64,000 nt of DNA. It comes from AC-43 sp963728855. Lineage in GTDB: Bacteria; Actinomycetota; Actinomycetes; Mycobacteriales; Micromonosporaceae. Shown piece after piece: positions 33,459 through 41,339 of the stretch. Numbering within the stretch: position 1 is the first letter of the stretch; every line of letters begins with the position of its first letter. The notes beneath the pieces were generated by a model. It did no database searches and was not told the DNA's origin. It worked only from the letters and a program-made list of their open reading frames with translations. Location: the NCBI GenBank assembly GCA_963728855.1, contig CAVSLN010000001.1, positions 558,001 to 622,000 of the forward strand, given 5' to 3'. The position numbers and the translations under genes are program-made.

Positions 33459-34340
33459 CTACCGCGGGTCGTTATGCCAGGAGTCGACCTTCGCGCAGAC
33501 GAAGACGGCGGTACCTGGGATGATGCGGCCCCGTCGCGGGCTCCAACCGCCCCACTCCTGCTCGTGGCCTTCCGGCCATTCCGGTTCCACGAGGTCGACC
33601 AGCCGCAGACCAGCATCGACAACGGCGCGAACCCAGTCGCCCAGCGTCCGATGGTGCTCCACGTACGTTGCCGTGCCATCGTCATCCTGCTCGACGTAGG
33701 CGCGACGGTCGAAGTAGGAACGGTCCGCCACCAGGCCGGCGTCGCCCGGATCGTCGGGAAACGACCAACGGACCGGATGTGACACGGAAAAGACAAAACG
33801 ACCGGCAGGGCGTAGCACGCGTGCGATCTCGCGCAGGACCACGGACACGTCCGCCACGAAGGGAAGCGCTCCGTAGGAAGAACACGCGAGGTCGAAAGAT
33901 CGATCGGCGAACGGGAGCCGCCCGGCGTCAGCGTGGACGGCGGGCAAGAGGACCCGAGTCTTGTCGTCGAGCCGTCGAGAATGGCTGAGCTGCCGCCACG
34001 ACAGCTCCAAGCCCACCGCGTGAGCGCCCTGCGCCACGAGCCAACGCCCGCACTGACCGGCGCCGCAACCGATCTCCAGCACCCGGCGCCCCGCCACCTC
34101 GCCGAGCAGTCGCGCGTCCGCCTCGTCGAGCCCTTCCGGTCCCCAGACGAACCGCCGGTCACCAAGGAACTCCCCGTGCTCGGCTTGGTAGGAGTCGGCC
34201 GCCCCGTCCCACCACTGACGGTTCGCTCGTACGGACTCCGCGCGGGAAGCAGAACGGCGGACGGGGGTCACGGTGTCGCACGCGCCGGCCGGCTCCACAG
34301 CCGTACTGGTCGCTCCGTACCGGGGTTCTCGCTGTGTCAC
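33459..34340 (-). CDS. class I SAM-dependent methyltransferase
   Basis: 293 residues from GTG 34340. Motif I is VLEIGCGAGQCGRWL, followed by GLELSWRQL, the post-I DAGRLPFADRSFDLACSSYG, and IARVLRPAGRFVFSVSHPVR. This is the Methyltransf_11/25 fold of small-molecule methylases. Substrate unknown. The frame is open for another 1.6 kb upstream antisense to rpsA, but that is a high-GC shadow. The gene is convergent with the sigma operon and divergent from rpsA. Confidence 0.85.
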   Translation of the reverse strand: MTQREPRYGATSTAVEPAGACDTVTPVRRSASRAESVRANRQWWDGAADSYQAEHGEFLGDRRFVWGPEGLDEADARLLGEVAGRRVLEIGCGAGQCGRWLVAQGAHAVGLELSWRQLSHSRRLDDKTRVLLPAVHADAGRLPFADRSFDLACSSYGALPFVADVSVVLREIARVLRPAGRFVFSVSHPVRWSFPDDPGDAGLVADRSYFDRRAYVEQDDDGTATYVEHHRTLGDWVRAVVDAGLRLVDLVEPEWPEGHEQEWGGWSPRRGRIIPGTAVFVCAKVDSWHNDPR

Positions 34341-34928
34341 CCGGCCATTCTGTCCCAGTGGCCGCAACGCCGGTCCCGGGCCTCGGCGAGGGCGCCGGCA
34401 CTCCTGGCACCCGGGCGGCACCGTCTTCGGCGACAGCGATGGCATGGTCGCGCTTCTGTGGAAGGAGCTCCGAAGGAAGGAGTTCCGAAGAACGCGCGAA
34501 CACTGGCCAGCGTCGTACGTATGTCGTACGCGTTCGTGCGTCCGGGGACGCACCCGACCACCCGCGGACCCTGCCTGACCAGCCATCGAGGCCGCGGCCG
34601 CGGCGCTGCGGCCCCGTGCTCCGCCGGGTACCTGTCGGCCTCGCCGTCCCGCCAGGAGCGGCTGGCGCGGAGGTTCTCGCGGGGCCGACGGTCCCTCCGG
34701 CCACACCCGGTCCGGGGGTCCCGGCGATACGGTACGGGTAGGGCTTGCACGCGGTCCGGATGCAGACGGTAAGCTAGTCGATGCACTCGCGGACTCGATC
34801 TCGGTAGGGAGTAGGTCCGCGGTCGCCGGGCAGCTCCAACGATCTCCGCGGATCCCCTTGCGCGTCTGGCGGCGAGTCCGCGTGGGCACCAGGGACGCCT
34901 GATATATCCGACCGGAGCAACAGCCCAC
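34341..34928. promoter_or_regulatory. 588-bp region upstream of rpsA, no gene seen
   Basis: No convincing frame is present. It holds a 15-bp direct repeat with one mismatch (34461-34475, 34476-34490, unit GAAGGAGCTCCGAAG) and a repeated GTCGTACG (34512-34519, 34523-34530), which look like operator-scale repeats. The last ~150 bases may be an rpsA leader. No promoter is convincing. Confidence 0.4.
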
Positions 34929-36441
34929 ATGACGAGCAGCATCGAGGCCACCTCGAGCGCCAGCGCAGCACCAACGCCCGCCCCCACCGGGGCCAAGGTG
35001 GCCTTCGACGACCTCGGCACGGAGGAAGCCTTCCTCGCCGCGATCGACGAGACCATCAAGTACTTCAACGACGGTGACATCGTGGAAGGCACCGTCGTCA
35101 AGGTCGACCGGGACGAGGTCCTGCTCGACATCGGCTACAAGACCGAGGGGGTCATCCCCTCGCGCGAGTTGTCGATCAAGCACGACGTCGACCCGGCCGA
35201 GGTGGTCTCGCTCAACGACCACATCGAGGCCCTGGTCCTCCAGAAGGAGGACAAGGAAGGGCGCCTGATCCTCTCGAAGAAGCGCGCGCAGTACGAGCGG
35301 GCGTGGGGCACGATCGAGAAGATCAAGGACGAGGACGGGGTCGTCCGCGGCTCGGTCATCGAGGTGGTCAAGGGCGGGCTGATTCTCGACATCGGGCTGC
35401 GCGGCTTCCTGCCCGCGTCGCTCGTCGAGATGCGTCGGGTTCGGGACCTCCAGCCGTACGTCGGCCGCGAGCTCGAGGCGAAGATCATCGAGCTGGACAA
35501 GAACCGCAACAACGTGGTCCTGTCCCGCCGTGCCTACCTCGAGCAGACCCAGTCCGAGGTACGCACCGAGTTCCTCAACAAGCTCCAGAAGGGCCAGGTC
35601 CGCAAGGGCGTCGTCTCGTCGATCGTCAACTTCGGGGCCTTCGTGGACCTCGGTGGCGTCGACGGCCTGGTGCACGTCTCGGAGCTGTCCTGGAAGCACA
35701 TCGACCACCCGTCCGAGGTCGTCGAGGTGGGCCAGGAGGTCGAGGTCGAGGTGCTCGACGTCGACCTGGACCGCGAGCGGGTCTCGCTGTCGCTGAAGGC
35801 GACCCAGGAGGACCCGTGGCGCCAGTTCGCCCGTACCCACGCGATCCAGCAGATCGTGCCGGGTAAGGTCACCAAGCTGGTGCCGTTCGGTGCGTTCGTC
35901 CGGGTGGACGACGGCATCGAGGGCCTGGTGCACATCTCCGAGCTGGCCGAGCGGCACGTGGAGATCCCCGAGCAGGTCGTGCAGGTCGGCTCGGACGTCA
36001 TGGTCAAGGTCATCGACATCGACCTCGAGCGCCGACGGATCTCACTGTCGCTCAAGCAGGCCAACGAGGGCTTCGTCGAGGGCGAGGAGCACTTCGACCC
36101 GACCCTCTACGGCATGTCGGCGACGTACGACACCGAGGGCAACTACATCTACCCCGAGGGCTTCGACCCGGAGACCGGCGAGTGGCTCGAGGGGTACGAC
36201 AAGCAGCGCGAGGAGTGGGAGCGGCAGTACGCCGAGGCCCGTCAGCGCTGGGAGGCCCACACCAAGCAGGTGCAGACGGCCCGCGCGGCGGACGCCGCCG
36301 CCGAGCCGGCGCGGCGCCACCGGCCCGGTCAGCACCGCCGCTCCGGTCGCCGCAAAGGCGCCCGAGGAGCCGGCCGGCACCCTGGCCACCGACGAGGCTC
36401 TCGCCGCGCTGCGCGAGAAGCTCGCGGGCGGCAAGAGCTGA
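34929..36441 (+). CDS. rpsA: 30S ribosomal protein S1
   Basis: Binds mRNA at the 30S subunit. Four S1 domains are clear: GDIVEGTVVKVDRDEVLLDI, GVVRGSVIEVVKGGLILDIG, GQVRKGVVSSIVNFGAFVDL and GKVTKLVPFGAFVRVDDGIE. The acidic/Ala C-terminal tail follows. Near 36300-36330 the frame shifts by one base (one extra, or two missing). Reading on in the next frame gives VSTAAPVAAKAPEEPAG and ends TDEALAALREKLAGGKS at 36441, a natural actinobacterial S1 tail. Without the shift the protein would end in Arg-rich noise at 36452, so an assembly indel is likely. ATG 34929 starts MTSSIEATSS. It matches Rv1630 by context. Confidence 0.92.
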
Positions 36442-36474
36442 GCCACGGCTAGCTGACGGTCGAACGCCAACAGG

Positions 36475-36596
36475 GCGCCGCTTCGACAAGCTACGCGACT
36501 GGCTACGCGGCTGGCGAACGCTGACCGGAGCGCCGCTCCGGCAAGCTACGCGGCTGGCGAACGCTGACCGGAGCGCCGCTCCGGCAAGCTACGCGG
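36475..36596. repeat. tandem repeat after rpsA, 43-bp unit, about 2.5 copies
   Basis: Units start at 36475 (55 bp, with a 12-bp insertion), 36530 (43 bp) and 36573 (24 bp, partial). Unit 1 begins GCGCCGCTTCGACAAGCT, close to the reverse complement of the core in the array at 8228. It lies between the rpsA stop and its terminator. Confidence 0.85.
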
Positions 36597-36634
36597 CGCG
36601 GGCCCCGTCCGGTGGGACGGGGCCCGCGCTTTTT
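36596..36634 (+). terminator. intrinsic terminator of rpsA
   Basis: A perfect 15-bp GC-rich stem (36596-36610 with 36615-36629), a four-base loop (GGTG) and TTTTT at 36630-36634. It is the clearest terminator in the window. The gap from the rpsA stop holds only the tandem repeat. Confidence 0.95.
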
Positions 36635-36764
36635 CGTGCCGGGAGTGAAGTCTCCTCGTTCGTACCTGGTTGGTACCATATGCCAGCTCTGGTGCGGAGT
36701 ACGGGAGGCGCGCCGATACGCGGTCCGGGTCGCGGCCGCCCGAGCCGTACGGTTCACTGGTCGG

Positions 36765-37364
36765 GTGCTGGTGGGACTGACCGGAGGCATCGGGTCCGGC
36801 AAGAGCGAGGTCGCCGCCCGGCTCGCCGAGCTGGGTGCCGTGGTGATCGACGCGGACCGGTTGGCTCGCGAGGTGGTGGCGCCCGGTACGGAAGGGCTGG
36901 CCGAGGTCGTGGCCGCGTTCGGGCCAGCGGTACGGGGACCCGACGGCGCGCTGGACCGCCCGGCCCTGGGCCGGTTGGTGTTCGGCGACGAGGCGGCCCG
37001 GCGACGGCTGGAGGCGATCATCCACCCGCGTGTACGGGCCCGGACCGCCGAGCTGGTCGCCGCCCAGCCGCCCGGTACGGTCGTCGTCAACGACGTACCC
37101 CTGCTGGTCGAGACCGGCATCGCGCATACGTTCGACGTGGTGGTCGTGGTGCTCGCCGACGAGGCGGCCCGGGTGCGCCGGCTGGCTGAGAGCCGGGGGA
37201 TGAGCGAGGCCGAGGCGCGCGCCCGGATCGCCGCCCAGGCGACCGACGAGCAGCGCCGAGCGGTCGCGGACGTGGTGCTGACCAACGACGGTACGCTCGC
37301 CGAGCTGCGCGCCGCCGTCGACGACCTGTCGCAGATGCTGACCCGGCGGGCCGCGTCCGCGTAG
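36765..37364 (+). CDS. coaE: dephospho-CoA kinase
   Basis: Phosphorylates dephospho-CoA in the last step of CoA synthesis. 199 residues from GTG 36765: VLVGLTGGIGSGKSEVAARL holds the P-loop, then VIDADRLAREVVAPGT, the lid-like region and VVNDVPLLVETG. The frame is open from 36612, but upstream codons read the rpsA terminator and a promoter region. M. tuberculosis CoaE has a long C-terminal extension; this one is the short form. It sits between rpsA and uvrB as in Rv1630-Rv1633. Confidence 0.92.
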   Translation: MLVGLTGGIGSGKSEVAARLAELGAVVIDADRLAREVVAPGTEGLAEVVAAFGPAVRGPDGALDRPALGRLVFGDEAARRRLEAIIHPRVRARTAELVAAQPPGTVVVNDVPLLVETGIAHTFDVVVVVLADEAARVRRLAESRGMSEAEARARIAAQATDEQRRAVADVVLTNDGTLAELRAAVDDLSQMLTRRAASA

Positions 37365-37661
37365 CTGGCGGAACTCACACGGCTCGGCGGAGGTAGCTCA
37401 CTTGCGCGGAAGCCAGGACGCTCGCGGCGGCCGGTCAGCGCGTCGCGCGACCACGACGGGCGCTCGCCGGAGATGTACCGGGGCTGCTCCGTGTGCCGGG
37501 TCCGACCGGCCGGTGTGGAGGTCCGGTCGTGGCCCCGGGCGGCCGCCGCGAGCGGCCCACGCATCGACGTTATCGCGGTGAACTCTGCCACACAATCGTA
37601 ATGTCGAAGCCGATCGTGCACATCGCGTTCCGGGTCGGAAAGAACTGTCGGTGGGCCGGCG
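37365..37661. other. intergenic region between coaE and uvrB, no gene seen
   Basis: About 300 bases with frames that are only shadows. I looked for a LexA-type GAAC-N4-GTTC box, since uvrB is often SOS-controlled, and found none. A TANNNT element follows at its right end. Confidence 0.5.
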
Positions 37662-37667
37662 TACCGT
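37662..37667 (+). promoter_or_regulatory. candidate -10 element for uvrB
   Basis: TACCGT ends six bases before ATG 37674, compatible with a leaderless transcript. No Shine-Dalgarno is visible. Confidence 0.3.
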
Positions 37668-37673
37668 TGCGCC

Positions 37674-39803
37674 ATGGCCCTGGACATCCCCCGGCTCGAC
37701 GGTCGTTTCGAGGTGGTCAGCGACTACCAGCCCTCCGGCGACCAGCCGGCAGCCATCGACGATCTTGAGCGTCGGGTGCGCCGGGGCGACCGGCACGTGG
37801 TGCTGCTCGGCGCGACCGGCACCGGCAAGAGCGCGACCACCGCCTGGCTGGTCGAGCGGATGCAGCGGCCGACCCTGGTGATGGCGCCCAACAAGACGCT
37901 GGCCGCCCAGCTGGCCAAGGAGTTCCGCGAGCTGCTGCCGCACAACGCCGTGGAGTATTTCGTCAGCTACTACGACTACTACCAGCCCGAGGCGTACATC
38001 CCGCAGACCGACACCTACATCGAGAAGGACTCCTCGATCAACGAGGAGGTGGAGCGGCTGCGCCACTCGGCCACGATGTCGCTGCTCACCCGGCGCGACG
38101 TGATCGTGGTGGCGACCGTGTCGGCGATCTACGGCCTGGGCACCCCGCAGGAGTACCTCGACCGGGCGGTGAAGCTCGCCGTCGGGGACGAGCTCGACCG
38201 CGACAAGCTGCTGCGGCGGCTGGTCGACATCCAGTACACGCGCAACGACCTGGCCTTCCAGCGCGGCACATTCCGGGTGCGCGGCGACACGCTGGAGATC
38301 ATCCCGGCCTACGAGGAGCTGGCCGTCCGGGTCGAGCTGTTCGGCGACGAGGTCGAGAAGCTCTACTACCTGCACCCGCTGACCGGCGACGTGGTCCGCG
38401 AGGTCGACGAGCTGATGATCTTCCCGGCCACCCACTACGCGGCCGGGCCGGAGCGGATGGAGCGGGCGATCCGCGGCATCGAGGCGGAGCTGGCGGAGCG
38501 GCTGGCCGAGCTGGAGGGGCAGAGCAAGCTGCTGGAGGCGCAGCGGCTGCGGATGCGCACGACCTACGACATCGAGATGATGCGCCAGGTCGGGTTCTGC
38601 TCCGGCATCGAGAACTACTCGATGCACATCGACGGTCGTGAGCCCGGCAGCCCGCCGCACTGCCTGCTCGACTACTTCCCCGACGACTTCCTCACCGTCA
38701 TCGACGAGTCGCACAACACGATCCCGCAGATCGGCGGCATGTACGAGGGCGACGCCTCCCGCAAGCGGATGCTGGTGGAGCACGGGTTCCGGCTGCCGTC
38801 GGCGCAGGACAACCGGCCGCTGCGGTTCGACGAGTTCCTGGAGCGGGTCGGCCAGATGGTCTACCTGTCCGCCACGCCGGGCCCGTGGGAGCTGCAGCAC
38901 TCGCAGGGCGAGGTGGTCGAGCAGGTGATCCGGCCGACCGGCCTGGTCGACCCCGAGGTCGTGGTGAAGCCGACCAAGGGCCAGATCGACGACCTGATGC
39001 ACGAGATCCGGCTGCGTACCGAGCGCGACGAGCGGGTACTGGTCACCACGCTGACCAAGAAGATGGCCGAGGACCTCACCGACTACCTGCTGGAGCACGG
39101 CATCCGGGTGCGCTACCTGCACTCGGAGGTCGACACGCTGCGCCGGGTCGAGCTGCTGCGCGAGCTGCGCAAGGGCGACTACGACGTACTGGTCGGCATC
39201 AACCTGCTGCGGGAGGGGCTCGACCTGCCCGAGGTGAGCCTGGTGGCGATCCTCGACGCGGACAAGGAGGGCTTCCTGCGCAGCGGCACCTCGCTGGTGC
39301 AGACCATCGGCCGGGCCGCCCGTAACGTCTCCGGGCAGGTCCACATGTACGCCGACAAGATGACCCCGTCGATGGCGCACGCGATCGAGGAGACCAACCG
39401 GCGCCGGGCGAAGCAGGTCGCGCACAACGAGGCCAACGGGGTCGACCCGCAGCCGTTGCGCAAGAAGATCCACGACATCCTGGACGACATCTACCGGGAG
39501 GCCGAGGACACCGAGGGCGCGCTGGGCGGCCACGGACCGGGCGGCCGGATCGTCGGCGGGGGCGGCCGGCAGATGTCTCGCGGAAAGGGCCCGGTTCCGG
39601 AGACCCGCAGCCGGGGCAAGGCGACGGTCACGTCCCGCGAGGGGATGGCCCGCGCCGACCTCGCCCAGCTGATCCAGGAGCTCAACGAACAGATGCTCGG
39701 CGCCGCGCGGGAGCTGCAGTTCGAGCTGGCCGCCCGGATCCGCGACGAGATGGCCGAGCTGAAGAAGGAGCTGCGCGGGATGGACGTGGCCGGCGTGCGG
39801 TGA
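37674..39803 (+). CDS. uvrB: excinuclease ABC subunit B
   Basis: Damage-loading helicase of nucleotide excision repair, 709 residues, full length. Walker A is GATGTGKSATT, the beta-hairpin region is YYDYYQPEAYIPQTDTYIEK, helicase motif II is VIDESHNTIPQI, then VYLSATPGPWEL, and motif VI is QTIGRAARNVSGQVHMYAD. The C-terminal UVR motif (LIQELNEQMLGAARELQFEL) binds UvrC. No frame breaks occur, in contrast to polA, rpsA and typA. Confidence 0.96.
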   Translation: MALDIPRLDGRFEVVSDYQPSGDQPAAIDDLERRVRRGDRHVVLLGATGTGKSATTAWLVERMQRPTLVMAPNKTLAAQLAKEFRELLPHNAVEYFVSYYDYYQPEAYIPQTDTYIEKDSSINEEVERLRHSATMSLLTRRDVIVVATVSAIYGLGTPQEYLDRAVKLAVGDELDRDKLLRRLVDIQYTRNDLAFQRGTFRVRGDTLEIIPAYEELAVRVELFGDEVEKLYYLHPLTGDVVREVDELMIFPATHYAAGPERMERAIRGIEAELAERLAELEGQSKLLEAQRLRMRTTYDIEMMRQVGFCSGIENYSMHIDGREPGSPPHCLLDYFPDDFLTVIDESHNTIPQIGGMYEGDASRKRMLVEHGFRLPSAQDNRPLRFDEFLERVGQMVYLSATPGPWELQHSQGEVVEQVIRPTGLVDPEVVVKPTKGQIDDLMHEIRLRTERDERVLVTTLTKKMAEDLTDYLLEHGIRVRYLHSEVDTLRRVELLRELRKGDYDVLVGINLLREGLDLPEVSLVAILDADKEGFLRSGTSLVQTIGRAARNVSGQVHMYADKMTPSMAHAIEETNRRRAKQVAHNEANGVDPQPLRKKIHDILDDIYREAEDTEGALGGHGPGGRIVGGGGRQMSRGKGPVPETRSRGKATVTSREGMARADLAQLIQELNEQMLGAARELQFELAARIRDEMAELKKELRGMDVAGVR

Positions 39804-39827
39804 CCGGGTGAGCGCGCGGAGTGCCGC

Positions 39828-39893
39828 GACGGCCTCGACCGAGGCCCAACTCACCGACAGATGTCGATGTGTGTGGGTTCGGTCGAGGCCGTC
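39828..39893. terminator. large nested hairpin between convergent uvrB and merR
   Basis: A perfect 15-bp inverted repeat, GACGGCCTCGACCGA (39828-39842) with its complement at 39879-39893, encloses a smaller perfect palindrome CGACAGATGTCG (39854-39865). It lies between two convergent genes and can end transcription in both directions. No T tract is present. Confidence 0.6.
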
Positions 39894-39916
39894 TCGGGCG
39901 GCGCTTCGCGGGTGAC

Positions 39917-40678
39917 CTATGACTCGGAGCGGTCGGCGTTGGCGATGATCGCGTCGTGCACGAACTGCGCCAGACCGGACGCCACGTCCTCGTAGTTCTT
40001 CGTGAACCGCGGGTCGGCGAGGTACATCTCGGCGAGGCCGCGATGGATGTCGTACCCGCAGTCGTAGAAGTACCGGCTGATCTGCTGGCGGTGCTCCTCC
40101 GCCAGGTCCATCGCCGTCTCGCTGTCCGGGGCCGCCCCGGAGGTGAGCGCCGCCGCGAGGCGTGCCTGGAGGTCGCCCGTCTCCGCCCGGATCCGTAGCC
40201 AGTCCTCCTTCGTGTAGCTCGACGTACGCCGCTGCGACTGCCGGTACGCGTCGGTCTCGCCCCAGCGCCGCTGCACCTCCTCGGCGTACCGCGCCGGGTC
40301 GTGGTCCCCGAAGACCTCGAGCCGCTCCTCCGGGGTCAGTGAGATGCCCATGTGCCGTGCCTCCATTGTTCGGTCCACCGCCGCGACCATCGTCTCCAGG
40401 CGCCGGATACGCCGGGTGAGCAGCTCGCGCTGCCGGCGCAGATGAGCCGCGGCGTCGATGGCCGGGTCATCGAGGATGGTCACGATGTCGTCGAGGGCGA
40501 ACCCGAGTTCCCGGTAGAACAGCACGCGTTGGAGCCGTTCGAGATCGTCGGCGGAGTACTTCCGGTACCCCGCCGGGGTATGCGCGCTGGGCGCGAGCAG
40601 TCCGATCTCGTGGTAGTGGTGCAGCGTACGCACGCTCACCCCGGCTAGCCTGGCGACCTGTCCGACCGAGTAGCTCAT
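39917..40678 (-). CDS. MerR-family regulator with TipAS antibiotic-recognition domain
   Basis: 253 residues. N-terminal HTH: YSVGQVARLAGVSVRTLHHY, then HEIGLLAPSAHTPAGYRKYS, a MerR hallmark. A dimerisation coiled coil (LTRRIRRLETMVAAVDRTME) precedes the TipAS domain (residues ~110-250; EERLEVFGDHDPARYAEEVQ, YDIHRGLAEMYLADPRFTKN). TipAS binds thiopeptide-like drugs, so the protein may sense an antibiotic. A near-palindromic operator overlaps its own promoter (40700-40730). The nearest possible target is the gene on the other side of the operator. Confidence 0.9.
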   Translation of the reverse strand: MSYSVGQVARLAGVSVRTLHHYHEIGLLAPSAHTPAGYRKYSADDLERLQRVLFYRELGFALDDIVTILDDPAIDAAAHLRRQRELLTRRIRRLETMVAAVDRTMEARHMGISLTPEERLEVFGDHDPARYAEEVQRRWGETDAYRQSQRRTSSYTKEDWLRIRAETGDLQARLAAALTSGAAPDSETAMDLAEEHRQQISRYFYDCGYDIHRGLAEMYLADPRFTKNYEDVASGLAQFVHDAIIANADRSES

Positions 40679-40699
40679 CGTCCTCCCCCGTTGCCAACC

Positions 40700-40730
40700 A
40701 GCATCAACCCTGACGTTACGTGAGGGTCAA
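40700..40730 (-). promoter_or_regulatory. MerR-type promoter/operator with 19-bp spacer
   Basis: On the minus strand TTGACC (40725-40730) and GATGCT (40700-40705) are 19 bases apart, the elongated spacing of MerR-controlled promoters. Between them lies a near-palindrome (40707-40727, ACCCT...AGGGT, 18 of 21 matching). It points to autoregulation of the merR gene. Confidence 0.65.
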
Positions 40731-40760
40731 GTCGCCAGCAGCGTCGGCGCACGACGGGGC

Positions 40761-40811
40761 AGCCGGCGTCACGGGGGAGCCGGCGTCACGGGGGAGCCAG
40801 CGTCACGGGGG
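40761..40811. repeat. tandem repeat, 17-bp unit x3
   Basis: AGCCGGCGTCACGGGGG at 40761, 40778 and 40795 (third copy with one change). Intergenic, between the merR promoter and the ABM gene's stop. Confidence 0.85.
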
Positions 40812-40841
40812 AGCGGCGGTCCGCTCTCGAACCCCGATCCG

Positions 40842-41129
40842 TCAGACGTCGGTGAAGTGCTCCACGGTGGGCGCGCCGTCGAAGTACGGACCGATCAGCC
40901 CGCGCCACGTGGTGAAGCGCTCGGTGGCCCGGAAGTTCTCCAGGTGTACGTCGACCGAGTCCCACTCGACCAACAGCACGAAGCGCGACGGCGACTCGAT
41001 GCCGCGGGTCATCCGTACCGACCGGCAGCCCGGCGTGCTGGCCAACGTCTCGCGCGCCTTGCCGTACGCCGCGACGAAGTCGTCCTCCTGGCCGGGGAGC
41101 ACCGCGATCAGAGCCACTTCCAGCACCAT
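40842..41129 (-). CDS. antibiotic biosynthesis monooxygenase (ABM) domain protein
   Basis: 95 residues from ATG 41129: VALIAVLPGQEDDFVAAYGK, TLASTPGCRSVRMTRGIESP, FVLLVEWDSVDVHLENFRAT, matching the dimeric alpha/beta-barrel ABM fold (PF03992). Family members act on quinones or haem, or have unknown roles. The frame is open far upstream but has no further similarity. The tandem repeat and merR promoter lie downstream of its 3' end, so the two genes are unlikely to share a transcript. Confidence 0.8.
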   Translation of the reverse strand: MVLEVALIAVLPGQEDDFVAAYGKARETLASTPGCRSVRMTRGIESPSRFVLLVEWDSVDVHLENFRATERFTTWRGLIGPYFDGAPTVEHFTDV

Positions 41130-41179
41130 GGCGCGGAGACTATCGTGACGCCGCCGGCCCGCCGCGAACGGGAGGGCTC

Positions 41180-41326
41180 GTGACCGTCCGCAAGCTCGCC
41201 GCGCTGCGCGCCGCCGACCCGGCCGCGACGGTGCGACCCGATCCGGCCGGCGGACGCCACCGACCGCGTGAACCCGGTCCAGCTGGGTACGACCGTGGCC
41301 GGGACCGTTGGGTACGGCACACGTAA
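41180..41326 (+). CDS. possible 48-residue protein
   Basis: GTG 41180 follows GGAGGG at a rather short spacing. The peptide starts VTVRKLAALRAADPAATVRP and then turns Pro/Arg-rich. The first 20 residues look like the N-terminus of a normal protein, so this may be the remnant of a truncated gene. No family is recognised. Confidence 0.25.
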   Translation: MTVRKLAALRAADPAATVRPDPAGGRHRPREPGPAGYDRGRDRWVRHT

Positions 41327-41339
41327 GTGAGGAATATCG

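Noticed and set aside
33459..35957. 832-codon reading of the methyltransferase gene extended upstream
   Set aside because: Everything upstream of GTG 34340 is rpsA antisense or intergenic; the methyltransferase fold is complete from that start.
36182..37189. 335-codon plus-strand frame across the rpsA end, repeats and terminator
   Set aside because: It reads through the strong rpsA terminator and is out of frame with coaE.
37365..37673. LexA/SOS box upstream of uvrB
   Set aside because: No GAAC-N4-GTTC or close variant was found in the gap.
37398..39854. 818-codon minus-strand frame opposite uvrB
   Set aside because: Complete antisense of uvrB, which has all helicase motifs; the frame has no recognisable domain.
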